57,437 nt of DNA from Candidatus Auribacterota bacterium (GCA_026392035.1 JAPLCX010000016.1:1-57437), one strand, 5' to 3'; positions 16,751 to 24,583 are shown, numbered from the stretch's first letter. The notes: generated by a model from the sequence alone, not told the origin. Numbers and translations are program-made.

Positions 16751-17302
16751 ATGCGCAAGAGAACAAGAGCAGCCAGCAGGGAGTTGAGCCACGTTGACCG
16801 TGAGGGGAGGGTATCCATGGTGGATATCAGCCGCAAATCCGACACCTTCCGTGAGGCGGTCGCGCGCGGCCGGGTGACACTCGCGCCGCATACGCTCTCC
16901 CTTATCACGCGTGATAAAATCCCCAAGGGGAATGTGTTCAATACCGCGCGGCTCGCGGGCATCATGGCTGCCAAGCGCGTCGACTGTGTGATCCCGCTCT
17001 GCCATTCGCTCTGCCTCACGCACATCTCCATCGGTTTCGAGACGCGCGTCCGGAATAGACGCGCGCGCATCGATATCGAGGCGGCCGCACGCCTCGTCGG
17101 CAAGACCGGGGTGGAAATGGAGGTCCTCGCGGCGGTGAGCGTGGCGGCGCTGACGATATACGACATGTGTAAAACAGTAGATAAATCGATGAAGATTTCT
17201 GAAATTCGCCTTGTCAGCAAAACGGGAGGACGTTCTGATAAAACCCGAAACTCGAAACCCGAAACTCGAAACAAACTCAAAATCACAAACCAGAAGTATT
17301 AA
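16751..17302 (+). CDS. moaC: Cyclic pyranopterin monophosphate synthase MoaC
   Basis: Second step of molybdenum cofactor synthesis, with MoaA. From ATG 16751 the protein has 183 residues; an earlier in-frame ATG (16649) adds an unconserved leader. LSHVDREGRVSMVDISRKSDTFREAVARGRVTL, KGNVFNTARLAGIMAAKRVDCVIPLCHSLCLTHI and GVEMEVLAAVSVAALTIYDMCKTVDKSMKISEIRLVSKTGG are diagnostic and complete. The normal protein ends near KTGG; the remaining 24 or so residues (TRNSKPETRNKLKITNQKY at the end) are encoded by the left arm of a word repeat, with the stop inside the hairpin region. Confidence 0.93.
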   Translation: MRKRTRAASRELSHVDREGRVSMVDISRKSDTFREAVARGRVTLAPHTLSLITRDKIPKGNVFNTARLAGIMAAKRVDCVIPLCHSLCLTHISIGFETRVRNRRARIDIEAAARLVGKTGVEMEVLAAVSVAALTIYDMCKTVDKSMKISEIRLVSKTGGRSDKTRNSKPETRNKLKITNQKY

Positions 17303-17362
17303 GTGTTTTTGATTTCGAGTTTTGGATTTGTTTCGTGTTTAGAGTTTGGGATTTCGGATTTA
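17236..17362. repeat. Word-type inverted repeat, vocabulary D, entering moaC
   Basis: Left arm (17241-17290) has reiterated CCCGAAACTCGAAA words in the moaC frame; right arm (17305-17362) has TTTGATTTCGAGTTTTGGAT, then GTTTAGAGTTTGGGATTTCG, ending just before the next ATG. Confidence 0.85.
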
Positions 17363-17367
17363 TCGTT

Positions 17368-17805
17368 ATGGGTCATATCAAATCAATCAATATCAGCACG
17401 ACCAAGGGTGGGCCGAAGAGTCCGGTTTCACAAGCTATGCTGATCGTTGACAGGGGTATCGAAGGGGATGCGCATAGTGGGCCGGGTGAAAAGCAGGTGA
17501 GCCTGCTTGCGTGGGAGCGTACGCTCGCCATGCGCGCGAAGGGCGCAGCGATCTGGTATGGCTCATTCGGGGAGAATATCACCACTGTCGGAATCGATCT
17601 CAGGAGCCTGAGGGTTGGGGACAGGTTGAAATTGGGGGAGCACGGCATCGTGGAGGTCACCGAACTCGGGAAGAAATGCCCCGCACCGTGCGCGATTTTC
17701 CGCAAGGTCGGCTCCTGCATCATGCCCGAGGAAGGCGTTTTTTCCCGGGTGACGAGGGGGGGTGTCATCAGGGTGGCGGATTCTGTTGATCTGGTCCCGC
17801 CATAA
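17368..17805 (+). CDS. MOSC domain protein
   Basis: MOSC (molybdenum cofactor sulfurase C-terminal) domains bind molybdenum cofactor and sulfur species. ATG 17368 gives 145 residues; upstream frame is repeat and is ignored. VDRGIEGDAHSGPGEKQVSLL, the WYGSFGENITTVGIDLRSLRVGDRLKLG block and ELGKKCPAPCAIFRKVGSC with the conserved cysteine (near residue 98) match short stand-alone MOSC proteins that flank moaC and mog genes. Its place between moaC and the MogA-type gene supports a role in molybdenum cofactor maturation or insertion; the exact substrate is unknown. Confidence 0.88.
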   Translation: MGHIKSINISTTKGGPKSPVSQAMLIVDRGIEGDAHSGPGEKQVSLLAWERTLAMRAKGAAIWYGSFGENITTVGIDLRSLRVGDRLKLGEHGIVEVTELGKKCPAPCAIFRKVGSCIMPEEGVFSRVTRGGVIRVADSVDLVPP

Positions 17806-17851
17806 AGGGGTCAGGTCTACGCGTTACTATTAATCAGGGGGCACACTGTTG

Positions 17852-18415
17852 ATGCGATCGAGGCGCGAAGGGGGCGGAAACGCGAGCGCGATCAGGGTGG
17901 GCGTCGTGGTGGTGAGCGATAAGGCGGCGGCGGGCCTGCGGAGGGACGGTTGCGTCGGGGCATTGGAGAAGGTGCTTCCGCCGGCGGATGCTGCGATTGC
18001 CGCGCACACGATCGTCCCCGATGAGATAGGAGCGATTCAGGAAGCCGTGCAACAGATGACAGACGGTGAGGGGCTCGACGTCGTACTCACGGCGGGGGGG
18101 ACGGGGATCGGCCCGCGTGATGTCACGCCGGAAGCGATTCTTCCACTCATCGATAGAGCGATACCCGGGATCGCTGAGCTGATGCGCCGTCAAGGGTTTG
18201 AGATGACACCGAATGCCATTCTCAGTCGCTCGGTCGCGGGTACCCGCGGGCGGGCGCTCCTCATCGCGCTGCCTGGCAGCCCGCGCGGTGCGGCGGAGTG
18301 CCTCTCGTCGGTATGGCCGGCGATCCCCCACGCGCTGGCGCTCCTCCGTGGAGAGGCCACGGAATGCGCGCGGAAAGTAAAAAGTCAAAAGCAAAAAGGC
18401 AAAACCAAAAGTTAA
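17852..18415 (+). CDS. MogA/MoaB-type molybdopterin adenylyltransferase family protein
   Basis: Adenylylates molybdopterin before metal insertion, or is the MoaB paralogue. ATG 17852, 187 residues. IRVGVVVVSDKAAAGLRRDG at the start, the GTTG-like binding loop VVLTAGGTGIGPRDVTPEAILPLIDRAIPGIAELMR and SRSVAGTRGRALLIALPGSPRGAAECL are typical of the fold. The last residues (KVKSQKQKGKTKS) are the left arm of a word hairpin read in frame, the stop lying in the arm. I cannot decide between MogA and MoaB. Confidence 0.85.
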   Translation: MRSRREGGGNASAIRVGVVVVSDKAAAGLRRDGCVGALEKVLPPADAAIAAHTIVPDEIGAIQEAVQQMTDGEGLDVVLTAGGTGIGPRDVTPEAILPLIDRAIPGIAELMRRQGFEMTPNAILSRSVAGTRGRALLIALPGSPRGAAECLSSVWPAIPHALALLRGEATECARKVKSQKQKGKTKS

Positions 18416-18520
18416 AGCCCAAAACTATTTTTATATTTTGAATTTTGAATTGTAGTTTTGACTTTTGCGTTTTTACTTTTGCCTTACGATTGTTTGGGAT
18501 TTTTGATTTGGGATTTAATA
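18374..18520. repeat. Word-type inverted repeat, vocabulary J (AAAAGTCAAAAGCAAAAAGG)
   Basis: Left arm 18374-18424 encodes the end of the MogA-type protein; right arm (18452-18485) reads TAGTTTTGACTTTTGCGTTT then TTACTTTTGCC. Vocabulary-D words (GGGATTTTTGATTTGGGATT) fill 18494-18520 up to the next ATG. Confidence 0.85.
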
Positions 18521-18521
18521 T

Positions 18522-19043
18522 ATGGTCAATATCTCAATGAATAGAGCCGTGCACCTCGCGCGGCGGGACGCTCACTACCGATGCTGCATAGAGCTGCTCG
18601 AGGCGCGGCGCGCAGATGCCTCGATCTTGAAACGCCGGGGCAGGATCGAAGAGATCCTGAAGCGTCTCAGCGAGGCGCGCTATGAGGCGATCTGCGCCTT
18701 GAGGGGGAACAGGGGCTGGCGCAGCGAAAATATATTTGTGAAGTACCTTGATCTCATCTATGACGCGGCGCAGGCAGCTCAGGTCATGATACAGCACGAG
18801 GCGCTGCTCAAGGCGGATAAGAGTTTTCTAAAACGGCTCCTCGGCGTGGGGACGGCGAGGCTCGCTCAGTTTGAGGATCGCCACAGGAGCATGGAGGGGG
18901 AAATCCTCGACGGGATAACCGTGCTCGTCATGTACGCGAGCTCGACCTACAGCGAACTCAAGAAGGCTAACATTAACTCGCTCTCCCCGAATGAGAAGGC
19001 GCGCTACCGGATTGCCTATAACGCCGTTCACCCGGGAGAGTGA
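18522..19043 (+). CDS. Conserved-looking helical protein of unknown function
   Basis: I do not recognise it. 173 residues from ATG 18522 (a second ATG at 18537 is equally possible; neither has a clear ribosome binding site). Nearly all predicted helix, with ILKRRGRIEEILKRLSEARYEAICALRGNRGWRSENIFVKYLDLIYDAAQAAQVMI in the centre. No cysteine cluster, signal peptide or membrane span. It is the first of four closely spaced genes (18522-20381), the second and third of which belong to small conserved families, so it is probably real and co-transcribed. Confidence 0.7.
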   Translation: MVNISMNRAVHLARRDAHYRCCIELLEARRADASILKRRGRIEEILKRLSEARYEAICALRGNRGWRSENIFVKYLDLIYDAAQAAQVMIQHEALLKADKSFLKRLLGVGTARLAQFEDRHRSMEGEILDGITVLVMYASSTYSELKKANINSLSPNEKARYRIAYNAVHPGE

Positions 19044-19068
19044 CGGAGCGGGGCGATCGTTTTTCACA

Positions 19069-19437
19069 ATGAAAAAAAATAAATCCGCCGAACAGATTGT
19101 CTGCAGCATTATCGCGCGTGATCGGCGATATACCTTCGATGCGTACCAGTTCGTTTTAGAAGCCCTGGATTACACGTACCGCATGGTGAAGAAGCGGAGG
19201 CATGTCGCCGGCAGGGAGCTCCTGGAAGGGGTGCGTCGCTACGCCCTTGAGCGGTACGGCCCCATGGCGAGAACTGTCCTTGAACACTGCGGCATCCGAA
19301 GATGCGAAGATGTGGGAGAGGTGGTATTCAACCTTGTTGATAATGGCTTGCTCAATAAAACGGAGGAGGACAGCAGGGACGATTTTAAGGGGGGGTACGA
19401 TTTCAAGGAGGCATTTGACGGGGTGTTTGATAGCTGA
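19069..19437 (+). CDS. Minf_1886/TIGR04138 family protein (Planctomycetes-Verrucomicrobia type)
   Basis: 122 residues from ATG 19069. The pattern RDRRYTFDAYQFVLEALDYTYRMVKKRRHVAGRELLEGVRRYALERYGPMARTVLEHCGIRRCEDVGEVVFNLVDNGLLNKTEEDSRDDFKGGYDFKEAFDG is the signature of a small family described mainly in Planctomycetes and Verrucomicrobia. The function is unknown to me. It is soluble and helical. It starts 25 bases after the preceding gene. This is one of the best lineage clues in the window. Confidence 0.87.
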   Translation: MKKNKSAEQIVCSIIARDRRYTFDAYQFVLEALDYTYRMVKKRRHVAGRELLEGVRRYALERYGPMARTVLEHCGIRRCEDVGEVVFNLVDNGLLNKTEEDSRDDFKGGYDFKEAFDGVFDS

Positions 19438-19482
19438 TGGTCCGAGAGTAAATCCTGAGTGTGGGAGAGGGGAGATAGAGAT

Positions 19483-19839
19483 ATGAAGAACACGAATGAT
19501 GCAATTCACGAGGCGCGGTTTCTCTCGCTCGTCCTGAGCCTCTACAACTCTGCCTGGATCGCCATGGGCAAGATCGCCAGCCCCGTGACGGGCAAGGTGG
19601 AGAAGGATCTTGAAGCAGCGCGGGGGAGCATCGATCTCCTGGAGACCCTGAAGGTGAAGACAAAGGGGAATGTCTCGCTCGAGGAGGATCGGATACTCGT
19701 CAATTGCCTGAACACGCTCCAGCTGAACTTCGTTGAGGAGAGCAGCCGCAGGGAAGAGAAGCCTGCGGCAGAGGAGACGGCAAGCTCCCGGGATGAGGAT
19801 GCGAAGCCTCCCCCGGAAGATAAAGTTCCACAGGGGTGA
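19483..19839 (+). CDS. DUF1844 family protein
   Basis: 118 residues, ATG 19483 after GGAGATAGAGAT. EARFLSLVLSLYNSAWIAMGKIASPVTGKVEKDLEAARGSIDLLETLKVKTKGNVSLEEDRILVNCLNTLQLNFVE matches the DUF1844 core (residues about 10-85), a short helical domain often found near translation or core genes. The remaining 30 residues are acidic and low in complexity. Function unknown. Overlaps the next start (GTGA at 19836-19839). Confidence 0.88.
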   Translation: MKNTNDAIHEARFLSLVLSLYNSAWIAMGKIASPVTGKVEKDLEAARGSIDLLETLKVKTKGNVSLEEDRILVNCLNTLQLNFVEESSRREEKPAAEETASSRDEDAKPPPEDKVPQG

Positions 19840-20381
19840 ACGCAGAGGGGGTAGGCATGCTTCGAGATGGCCGGGAATGGGCGAGTCTGAAGCGCGCGAA
19901 GCGCTGCCTCGGGTGCGGGCATGATTTCGCAGGCGGGGAGGATTACTTCTCGATGATCTTCATGGGAGGTGAAGCGATCACCCGGGAGGATTACTGCGCC
20001 TCATGCTGGGAGCAGGTGGAGCCGGGGAAGCGCGAACGATATATCTCTTACTGGCAGGGGAGGTATAAGGCCGAGCCGCCGAAGCAGCGGGAAGAGCCGA
20101 TTGCGAAGAGCACGGTCGAGCGTTTGCTCCGGAAATACCTGAACGCTCAGGAGCCGTCCCACGTGAACTTCCGCTACATCCTCGCGCTGATGATGGAGCG
20201 CAAGAAGAGGCTCGTCCCCCGGGACAAGGTGATCGAGCCTGGGACAGGCAGGAAAATTATCGTGTATGAACTTCCCGACAGCGGTGAATCCTTTCTCATC
20301 GAGGATCCCGGCCTTGGAATCCATCAGGCGAGAGAAGTGCAGAAACAGGTGAGGGATCTCCTCGCGCTGGAGAACGTCTGA
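19836..20381 (+). CDS. Two-CxxC protein of unknown function
   Basis: 181 residues from GTG 19836, or 174 from ATG 19857. Two cysteine pairs, CLGC (residues about 24-27) and CASC (about 54-57, in EDYCASCWEQVEPGKRERYISYWQGRYK), look like a treble-clef or zinc-ribbon site. A helical part (TVERLLRKYLNAQEPSHVNFRYILALMMERKKRLVPRDKV) follows, and the end is IHQAREVQKQVRDLLALENV. I do not know a named family. A decayed second copy of its C-terminus lies at 20640-20723. Coupled to the DUF1844 gene. Confidence 0.75.
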   Translation: MNAEGVGMLRDGREWASLKRAKRCLGCGHDFAGGEDYFSMIFMGGEAITREDYCASCWEQVEPGKRERYISYWQGRYKAEPPKQREEPIAKSTVERLLRKYLNAQEPSHVNFRYILALMMERKKRLVPRDKVIEPGTGRKIIVYELPDSGESFLIEDPGLGIHQAREVQKQVRDLLALENV

Positions 20382-20429
20382 TCGGAGCGAGGGAAAGTAA
20401 TGCCTCATTTACGGGGGAAAATAAGAGGA

Positions 20430-20535
20430 ATATCCACGGATTTTTACGGATAACCACACGGATGGCCGCAGATGAAGCTTTCTTTTCATCTGTGAATATC
20501 CGTCATAATCCGTCCCGCTTAGCGGGATCCGTGGC
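20430..20535. repeat. Word-type inverted repeat, vocabulary K (ACGGATTTTTACGGATAACC)
   Basis: Left arm ATATCCACGGATTTTTACGG with ATAACCACACGGATGGCC; right arm TGTGAATATCCGTCATAATC, CGT, then GGATCCGTGGCC. The perfect palindrome CCCGCTTAGCGGGA (20514-20527) interrupts the right arm. Outside this hairpin, 20382-20783 holds only the gene remnant at 20631-20723 and single words (GCATTCAGCTTTTAACCTTC). Confidence 0.8.
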
Positions 20536-20630
20536 CCACCTCTATAAGTGACCCCTTACAAGGGAACGGCCGTTTTTCTTCCTCATCATGCATTTTTTTG
20601 ATATCATAAGACCTCGCCAGGTCACAGAGC

Positions 20631-20723
20631 ATGTGCAAGATCCGTAGCACCATTTTCGATATTCGGCACGCGAGAGATGTGCAGGGACAGATAAAAGAAC
20701 TTCTCGATCAGGAGAACGTGTAA
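20631..20723 (+). pseudogene. Fragment resembling the C-terminus of the preceding CxxC protein
   Basis: Frame 20640-20723 reads IRSTIFDIRHARDVQGQIKE then LLDQENV and stop, aligning with LGIHQAREVQKQVRDLLALE then NV, the end of the protein at 19836-20381. Only about 24 residues align and the upstream frame is not related, so this is a remnant of a duplicated or older paralogue, not an active gene. An ATG at 20631 would give 30 residues. Confidence 0.6.
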
Positions 20724-20783
20724 CCGGTGATATTAAATCATTGCCTTTAGCATTCAGCTTTTAACCTTCAGCTGTAGTTGCCT

Positions 20784-22496
20784 ATGTACACGAAGTTCTA
20801 TCACCTCAAGGAGCGGCCGTTTAATCTCACGCCGGACTCTCACTTCCTCTATTTCAGCACGCAGCACAGGGACGCGTTGGGGCATCTGCTCTACGGCATC
20901 AGGGAGCGCAAGGGCTTCATGCTCGTGAGCGGGGAGGTGGGGACAGGGAAGACGACGCTCTGCAGGACCCTGATCAAGGAGATCGAAAGAGAGGCCGAGG
21001 TCGGATTCATCCTCAACAGTTTCCTCTCCGCGAAAGAGCTGCTACGGGCGATCAACGAAGACCTCTGCTGCCACCGGGGGGCACAGTCGAATAAGGAGCT
21101 CGTTGACGAGCTCAATCGTTTTCTGCTCGATCAGCACGAGCGCGGGCGCACCGTCGTGGTCCTCATCGACGAGTGCCAGAACCTCGCGATGCCCGTGCTC
21201 GAACAGATACGGATGCTCTCCAACCTGGAGACTGAAAAGGAAAAGCTCATCCAGATTATCATGGTCGGCCAGCCGGAGCTGAGGGGAAAACTCGAGAGCG
21301 CTCACTTGAGGCAGCTGGCGCAGCGGATCAGCGTGACCTACCACCTACAGCCGCTCGATTATCGTGAGACCGTGAACTACATCCATCATCGCCTGAATGT
21401 CGCCTCCGGCGGCGATGGGAAAGACGGCTCGGGAGAAACGGGGAGGGGCGGCGTGCGATTTAGCCGGCCGGCGCTGAAACGGATATTCCTGTATTCGGAA
21501 GGCGTCCCGCGAAAAATAAATATCCTCTGCGATCGCGCGCTGCTCGTCGGGTATGTACGGAATAAAAATAGGATAACGGATGGAATGATCCGCCGGGCGA
21601 TCGCTGAGATTCAGAAGCATCCGAGGGCGTCACGGGGGAGGAGGCGCTCCTCACGGCTGCCGCTTTTCTGGAAGGCAGCGGTTGCCGGGATCTGTGCGCT
21701 CGCTGTGTTCGGCCTCCTGTTTTATTACTCGATGGGCATGAGGCACGCGCTGGTTCCCGCGCAGGGCGCGGGCGCCGGGCACGCGCCGCGAATAAAACAG
21801 GCTGCCCCCGTTCAATCTGCGGTGGTCGCCGGAAACCAATGGCATCTCGCTCCCGTCCCCCCTCTCGAAAAGCCTGTTGCCGCTCCCAATACGGAGGCGG
21901 GGGCAGCGCTGCTCCTCGCAAAGTTATGGAATCGCGGGGAGGTCTCTCACGCCATGCCTCAGGGAGAGAGGGATCTGCATACCCTCGCGGGGAGGTGCGG
22001 TATGAAGGCCATCGGGTGCTGGGCTGATATTGATTTTCTGTCGCGAGCGAACCTCCCCTGCCTTGTGAGGGTGGCGGGAATTTCCGGTGAGGGGGAGATG
22101 CTTGTTGTTCTGAAATCCCTGCGAGAGGGCGTCGCAGGGCTGGCGCGCGGGAACGGCGCCGAGTTCTCTCTCAAAAATTCGGAGCTGGAGGCGCGGCTCC
22201 GGGGGAAGGCCACGTTCTTTTATCCCGTCAATGTGACACTCGCCGGCGCCCTTACCCCCGGTATGAACGGTCCTGCTGTCAGTGAACTCCAGGCCGGTCT
22301 CCGGGGAATGAATTTACTGACGGTTGACGAGGGCGGATGGTACGGCCCGCGCACCGCGGAAGCGGTCAGGCGTTTACAGGCGCGCTGTGGCCTCCCCCAG
22401 GATGGCGTGGCCGGCATCAATGAGAATATCCTGATCATGAGTGCGCGGGGGGGGAGAGATGTGCCGCGCCTTGCACCCCAGGCCTCACGGAGTTGA
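20784..22496 (+). CDS. ExeA/GspA-like AAA ATPase with C-terminal peptidoglycan-binding domain
   Basis: GspA/ExeA proteins work with GspB to place the type II secretion secretin through peptidoglycan. ATG 20784 gives 570 residues, MYTKFYHLKERPFNLTPDSHFLYFS being the family opening. Walker A GEVGTGKTT (about 50-58), Walker B VVVLIDECQN (about 124-133), sensor region LSNLETEKEKLIQIIMVGQPEL. One membrane span at about 292-315 (WKAAVAGICALAVFGLLFYYS), then a periplasmic part that ends in a PG_binding_1 domain (LTPGMNGPAVSELQAGLRG..YGPRTAEAVRRLQARCGLPQDGVAG, about 490-545). The GspB-like gene follows four bases after the stop. Confidence 0.9.
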   Translation: MYTKFYHLKERPFNLTPDSHFLYFSTQHRDALGHLLYGIRERKGFMLVSGEVGTGKTTLCRTLIKEIEREAEVGFILNSFLSAKELLRAINEDLCCHRGAQSNKELVDELNRFLLDQHERGRTVVVLIDECQNLAMPVLEQIRMLSNLETEKEKLIQIIMVGQPELRGKLESAHLRQLAQRISVTYHLQPLDYRETVNYIHHRLNVASGGDGKDGSGETGRGGVRFSRPALKRIFLYSEGVPRKINILCDRALLVGYVRNKNRITDGMIRRAIAEIQKHPRASRGRRRSSRLPLFWKAAVAGICALAVFGLLFYYSMGMRHALVPAQGAGAGHAPRIKQAAPVQSAVVAGNQWHLAPVPPLEKPVAAPNTEAGAALLLAKLWNRGEVSHAMPQGERDLHTLAGRCGMKAIGCWADIDFLSRANLPCLVRVAGISGEGEMLVVLKSLREGVAGLARGNGAEFSLKNSELEARLRGKATFFYPVNVTLAGALTPGMNGPAVSELQAGLRGMNLLTVDEGGWYGPRTAEAVRRLQARCGLPQDGVAGINENILIMSARGGRDVPRLAPQASRS

Positions 22497-22500
22497 AGGC

Positions 22501-22971
22501 ATGAGCACGATTCTGAAAGCGTTGAAAAAAGCGGAAGAGGGCATGGCAAAGAACACGTTGCCCGGGAAGATCCTTTCCGCAGATTCTGTTCCAGCTCCTG
22601 CGAGTGCGCGCGTATGGATGGGCGCGGCGATTCTTCTCTCCGCGCTTGTCCTTGTCACGGGGATCGCGTACTATCTTCAGCCGCGCGGGCGAGCCGTGGA
22701 GAGGGAGGATTCCTCCCCTCAGCCGGCCGCAGCCCCCACGGCGGCGCGGGCAGCCGGCATCTCCAGGGGAGGAGGCGAGCCGGAGGAGCCTGCGCTCCCC
22801 CCGCTTCATTTCTCAGGCGTGCTCTGGGATAAAACTGAACCGCTCGCCATTCTCAACGGCAGGCCGCTGACCGTGGGCGGCGAGATTGATGGCGCCAGGG
22901 TGGTGAAGATTGGCCTCGACGGTGTGCGGCTCCGCTATCGGGGAAGGGAGTACACGCTCAGCGTGGAGTAG
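22501..22971 (+). CDS. GspB-like membrane protein
   Basis: Partner of GspA in secretin assembly (inferred from context and architecture). 156 residues from ATG 22501. MSTILKALKKAEEG is the typical cytosolic start. A membrane span follows at about 37-58 (VWMGAAILLSALVLVTGIAYYL), then a Pro/Ala-rich linker and a C-terminal periplasmic domain (LHFSGVLWDKTEPLAILNGRPLTVGGEIDGARVVKIGLDGVRLRYRGREYTL) like the GspB/PulB C-terminal fold. In an operon with the ATPase upstream. Confidence 0.85.
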   Translation: MSTILKALKKAEEGMAKNTLPGKILSADSVPAPASARVWMGAAILLSALVLVTGIAYYLQPRGRAVEREDSSPQPAAAPTAARAAGISRGGGEPEEPALPPLHFSGVLWDKTEPLAILNGRPLTVGGEIDGARVVKIGLDGVRLRYRGREYTLSVE

Positions 22972-22985
22972 GCGTGGGAGATCAG

Positions 22986-23300
22986 ATGGCGGGATTCGGA
23001 CAACGAAACAGAATTGAGGCCATCGCGTCGGGATGTATCCTTATCGCTCTCTCGTGCGTGGCGCTCATTGGGCCTCAGCAGTCGGCGGGTGGAGAGGGTG
23101 GGCAGCCTCCGGAGCTGTCGCGTGCCGAGCGCAAGGCCCGCACGGTGCTTGATATGGCGGCCCTCGGGCGCGATCTGTTCAAAAAAAAGGAATACCGGCG
23201 CGCGGCGATTGAATTCGAGAAGGTGTTGCAGATTGACCCTTCGAATTCAGCCGCGGAGGAGTATCTGAAGCTATGCGAGAAAAGATTGGAAGGGCAATGA
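22986..23300 (+). CDS. Small secreted or anchored TPR-repeat protein
   Basis: 104 residues from ATG 22986 (a GTG at 22974 is an alternative). An N-terminal hydrophobic segment (IEAIASGCILIALSCVALIG, about 9-28) suggests a signal peptide or anchor. A single TPR-like helical pair follows (LGRDLFKKKEYRRAAIEFEKVLQIDPSNSAAEEYLKLCEKRL). Located between the GspB-like gene and a long TPR protein, whose start overlaps this gene's stop. Confidence 0.75.
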   Translation: MAGFGQRNRIEAIASGCILIALSCVALIGPQQSAGGEGGQPPELSRAERKARTVLDMAALGRDLFKKKEYRRAAIEFEKVLQIDPSNSAAEEYLKLCEKRLEGQ

Positions 23301-24499
23301 ATGTCTCCCGTATGGGAGTTGTGCTCATGGCGCTGCTCATGGTGAGCAGCGCGGCGGTTAAGCTCTTTGCGGCGGAGGAGCAGCCTGAACAGTCGGCCGA
23401 GTTCTACCTCCGGCTCGGCAATGCGTTCATGGAGAGCGGGCAATATGACAAGGCGCTCACGATGTTTACCAAAGCCCAGTCGCTCGCTCCCGGGACCGAT
23501 CTCAAGGAGCGTGTCGCCGCCGCGCACCGCGGCTTCGCCGGTGTGTGCATCGAGAAGGGCGATTACCGCAGCGCCGTGGACCACTACGAGAGCGCGAAGA
23601 AGCTCGACCCCAAGGTGGATGTGCTCTCCACGCTGGAGGAGGCGTATCGCAAGCTTGGAGCCCGCTACATGGAGGAGGGGAATATTTCCGGAGTGATCTC
23701 GATCACGGAGAAGGCACTGGCGATTTCCCCCGGGTCCCCCGAGACACGCAGATTGAGGGGAGAGGCGCTCATCAAGAAGGGGAACCTCGAGGGCGCGCTC
23801 GGTGAGTTCACGGAGCTGGTCAAGATCGTACCGAAGGATACCGAGGCGCAGATGAGGGTCGGGTTCATCAATGAGAAACTGGGCAAAGGGAAGCGGGCGG
23901 TTGAGGTATATATCTCGGTCATAGAGGGGAATCCTCAGTTCGTCCCCGCGTATATAGCGCTCGGTGAGTACTATGAGAAGAGGGGCAATCTCGCGAAGTC
24001 CGCGGAGGTATATCGAAGGGGCATAGAGAAAGCACCTGCCGAGGCGTCGCTCCATACCAACCTCGCGTGGGTTCATATCAGTGATGGAAATTATCTGGAT
24101 GCGCACAAGGAGTGCCAGACGTCCCTCGGCCTGGATGCCGACAATGCCTATGTGTATAACTACCTGGGCTTGATTTTCATGCACATCAACCGGTTTCCCG
24201 ATGCGCAGGAGTCATTTGAAAAAGCGATCGCGTTGAAAGCTGATTACCCCGGCGCGAAGCTCAATCTGGCATTTCTCTACGGGGCCATGGGCCGCAACGA
24301 GGATGCGATCAAGGAGTATAAAGAGATACTTGAGAAAGATCAGAACAATGCCGAGGCTCACTACAATGCGGGAATCAACTACAAGAAGCAGGGCCGGTTT
24401 GTACTGGCGCGGTACCACCTGGAGCGCGCGGCAAAACTCTACGGATATGATTCCTCACTCGGGCGGAGAGCCCTCGAGAGGCTGAAGAAACAGGAGTAG
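23297..24499 (+). CDS. Exported multi-TPR protein
   Basis: 400 residues from ATG 23297; ATG 23273 would add eight residues. N-terminal hydrophobic segment (MGVVLMALLMVSSAAVKLFA) looks like a signal peptide ending near AAEEQ. The rest is about ten tandem TPRs, for example AEFYLRLGNAFMESGQYDKALTMFTKAQSLAPG and YVYNYLGLIFMHINRFPDAQESFEKAIALKADYPGAKLNLAFLYGAMGRNEDAI. TPRs are protein-docking surfaces. With the GspA/GspB-like genes upstream, a role in an envelope secretion or pilus apparatus is a reasonable inference, not shown. Confidence 0.85.
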   Translation: MNVSRMGVVLMALLMVSSAAVKLFAAEEQPEQSAEFYLRLGNAFMESGQYDKALTMFTKAQSLAPGTDLKERVAAAHRGFAGVCIEKGDYRSAVDHYESAKKLDPKVDVLSTLEEAYRKLGARYMEEGNISGVISITEKALAISPGSPETRRLRGEALIKKGNLEGALGEFTELVKIVPKDTEAQMRVGFINEKLGKGKRAVEVYISVIEGNPQFVPAYIALGEYYEKRGNLAKSAEVYRRGIEKAPAEASLHTNLAWVHISDGNYLDAHKECQTSLGLDADNAYVYNYLGLIFMHINRFPDAQESFEKAIALKADYPGAKLNLAFLYGAMGRNEDAIKEYKEILEKDQNNAEAHYNAGINYKKQGRFVLARYHLERAAKLYGYDSSLGRRALERLKKQE

Positions 24500-24555
24500 C
24501 GCGGCAGGAATCCAGATGGCGTACATGCGGGCGTGGGCTTTCCTGCATATCACCA

Positions 24556-24583
24556 CGCAGCCGAGACTTAAGTCTCGGCTGCG
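24556..24583. repeat. Perfect 28-bp palindrome followed by an A-tract
   Basis: Arms CGCAGCCGAGACTT and AAGTCTCGGCTGCG are exact reverse complements, then AAAAAAAG. A related hairpin, CCGACACT-TC-AGTGTCGG, follows at 24617-24634, and a third of similar wording lies at 36413-36436. The rest of the 24500-24828 gap holds the 25-bp repeat (24646-24670), a GCCCCGCCTTGCGGGGC hairpin (about 24677-24693) and the terminator of the bactofilin gene. No gene seen. Confidence 0.8.

Noticed and set aside
19156-19509. Minus-strand frame opposite the TIGR04138 gene
   Set aside because: Overlaps a conserved plus-strand gene and shows no own conservation pattern.
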